Assembly: GCA_947461155.1 (NCBI GenBank)
Contig: CANHKE010000086.1
Location: forward strand, 1 to 6,323
Source of the DNA: Cytophagaceae bacterium
GTDB taxonomy: Bacteria; Bacteroidota; Bacteroidia; Cytophagales; Spirosomataceae
Length of the DNA: 6,323 nt
Reading direction: 5' to 3'
Under the pieces are notes generated by a model. The model had not been told where the DNA came from, did no database searches, and saw nothing but the letters and a program-made list of their open reading frames with translations. Made by a program: the position numbers and the translations under genes. Below are positions 6,056 to 6,323 of this stretch, piece by piece; positions within the stretch are counted from its first letter, which is position 1, and the number at the start of each line of letters is the position of its first letter.

Positions 6056-6323
6056 GTAAAGTACAGCCATGCGCACGGCCACTCCATTTTCTACCTGATC
6101 TAGAATGATTGAATGTGGCGAATCTGCCGCATCTGAACTTAATTCCACCCCGCGATTGATTGGGCCTGGGTGCATTAAGACAATTTCTTTGGGTAATTCG
6201 TCCAACATTTGACGCGTGATTCCGAAGAACTGGGCGTATTCGCGTAGACTTGGGAAGTATTTGATTTGCTGGCGCTCCAGTTGTATCCGTAGCACATTTG
6301 CCGCATCGCACCATGCTAGCGTA
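6035..6323 (-). CDS. pyrB: Aspartate carbamoyltransferase catalytic chain, C-terminal 95 residues (5' part outside window)
   Basis: PyrB condenses carbamoyl phosphate and aspartate in the second step of pyrimidine synthesis. The open frame continues to the right edge beyond any start codon, reading WCDAANVLRIQLERQ, so the gene is cut by the window and not short. The LRIQ segment carries the Arg and Gln that match the aspartate-binding RxQ motif of the family. MHPGPINRGVELSSD is the mobile aspartate-domain loop, in the HPGPxNRG form found in B. subtilis-type enzymes rather than the HPLPRVDEI form of E. coli. SPHSIILDQVENGVAVRMAVLYLL is the typical C-terminal helix region, followed by a short ASRA tail. 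The visible part is intact. The last seven codons, including the stop, overlap the 3' end of the family 9 glycosyltransferase gene on the other strand. Confidence 0.95.
   Translation of the reverse strand, partial: TLAWCDAANVLRIQLERQQIKYFPSLREYAQFFGITRQMLDELPKEIVLMHPGPINRGVELSSDAADSPHSIILDQVENGVAVRMAVLYLLASRA

Noticed and set aside
5889..6314. 141-codon open frame on the minus strand across the glycosyltransferase end and pyrB
   Set aside because: It is an out-of-frame shadow of pyrB and the antisense of the glycosyltransferase; its translation is rich in Arg, Cys and Pro with no family resemblance.
6035..6323. Short stand-alone gene starting at the GTG near 6295
   Set aside because: The frame stays open to the window edge and reads as PyrB sequence before that GTG, so it is the 3' part of a longer gene.

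Overview
The window looks like a compact stretch of a Bacteroidota (Bacteroidetes) chromosome, most likely Cytophagales. Three things point that way: the gene families (a DUF3109 protein, a HemW with the CHQACHYCDFHFST type of N-terminus, a small MltD-like transglycosylase and a trimeric-type PyrB), the lack of clear Shine-Dalgarno sites with A/T-rich leaders instead, and TAnnTTTG-type -7 promoter boxes in both divergent gaps. A freshwater Aquirufa-like or Arcicella-like genome would fit, but the genus is a guess. No mobile element, CRISPR array, tRNA or rRNA is visible.

Layout from left to right. (1) A secreted lytic transglycosylase on the minus strand starts at 677 and runs off the left edge. 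(2) Divergent from it is a plus-strand pair: a DUF3109 cysteine-rich protein (788-1360) and, 2 bp later, an alkyltransferase-like (ATL) protein (1363-1686). (3) A minus-strand run follows, transcribed right to left: an M16 metallopeptidase (4973-3744), hemW (3738-2602, GTG start, 5 bp after the peptidase), a degenerate heptanucleotide repeat array (2523-2620), and mtgA (2477-1683). mtgA overlaps the ATL gene tail to tail by 4 bp. (4) Divergent from the peptidase is a plus-strand heptosyltransferase-type family 9 glycosyltransferase (5042-6055). (5) Its 3' end overlaps by 21 bp the 3' end of pyrB, a minus-strand gene that enters from the right edge.

Functionally the genes are housekeeping. Three concern the cell envelope: one peptidoglycan-cutting enzyme, one peptidoglycan glycan-chain polymerase and one LPS-type glycosyltransferase. 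The others concern heme trafficking (HemW), pyrimidine synthesis (PyrB), DNA alkylation damage recognition (ATL), proteolysis (M16) and an uncharacterised metal-binding protein (DUF3109). No novel multi-gene system is apparent.

The most unusual structure is the 14-unit, slip-free heptad array of GTCNNNN between hemW and mtgA. It invades the hemW reading frame and supplies its last codons and stop. The second is a perfect 16-bp palindrome between the M16 and glycosyltransferase genes that carries back-to-back -7-like boxes. There is no gene-free stretch longer than about 125 bases.
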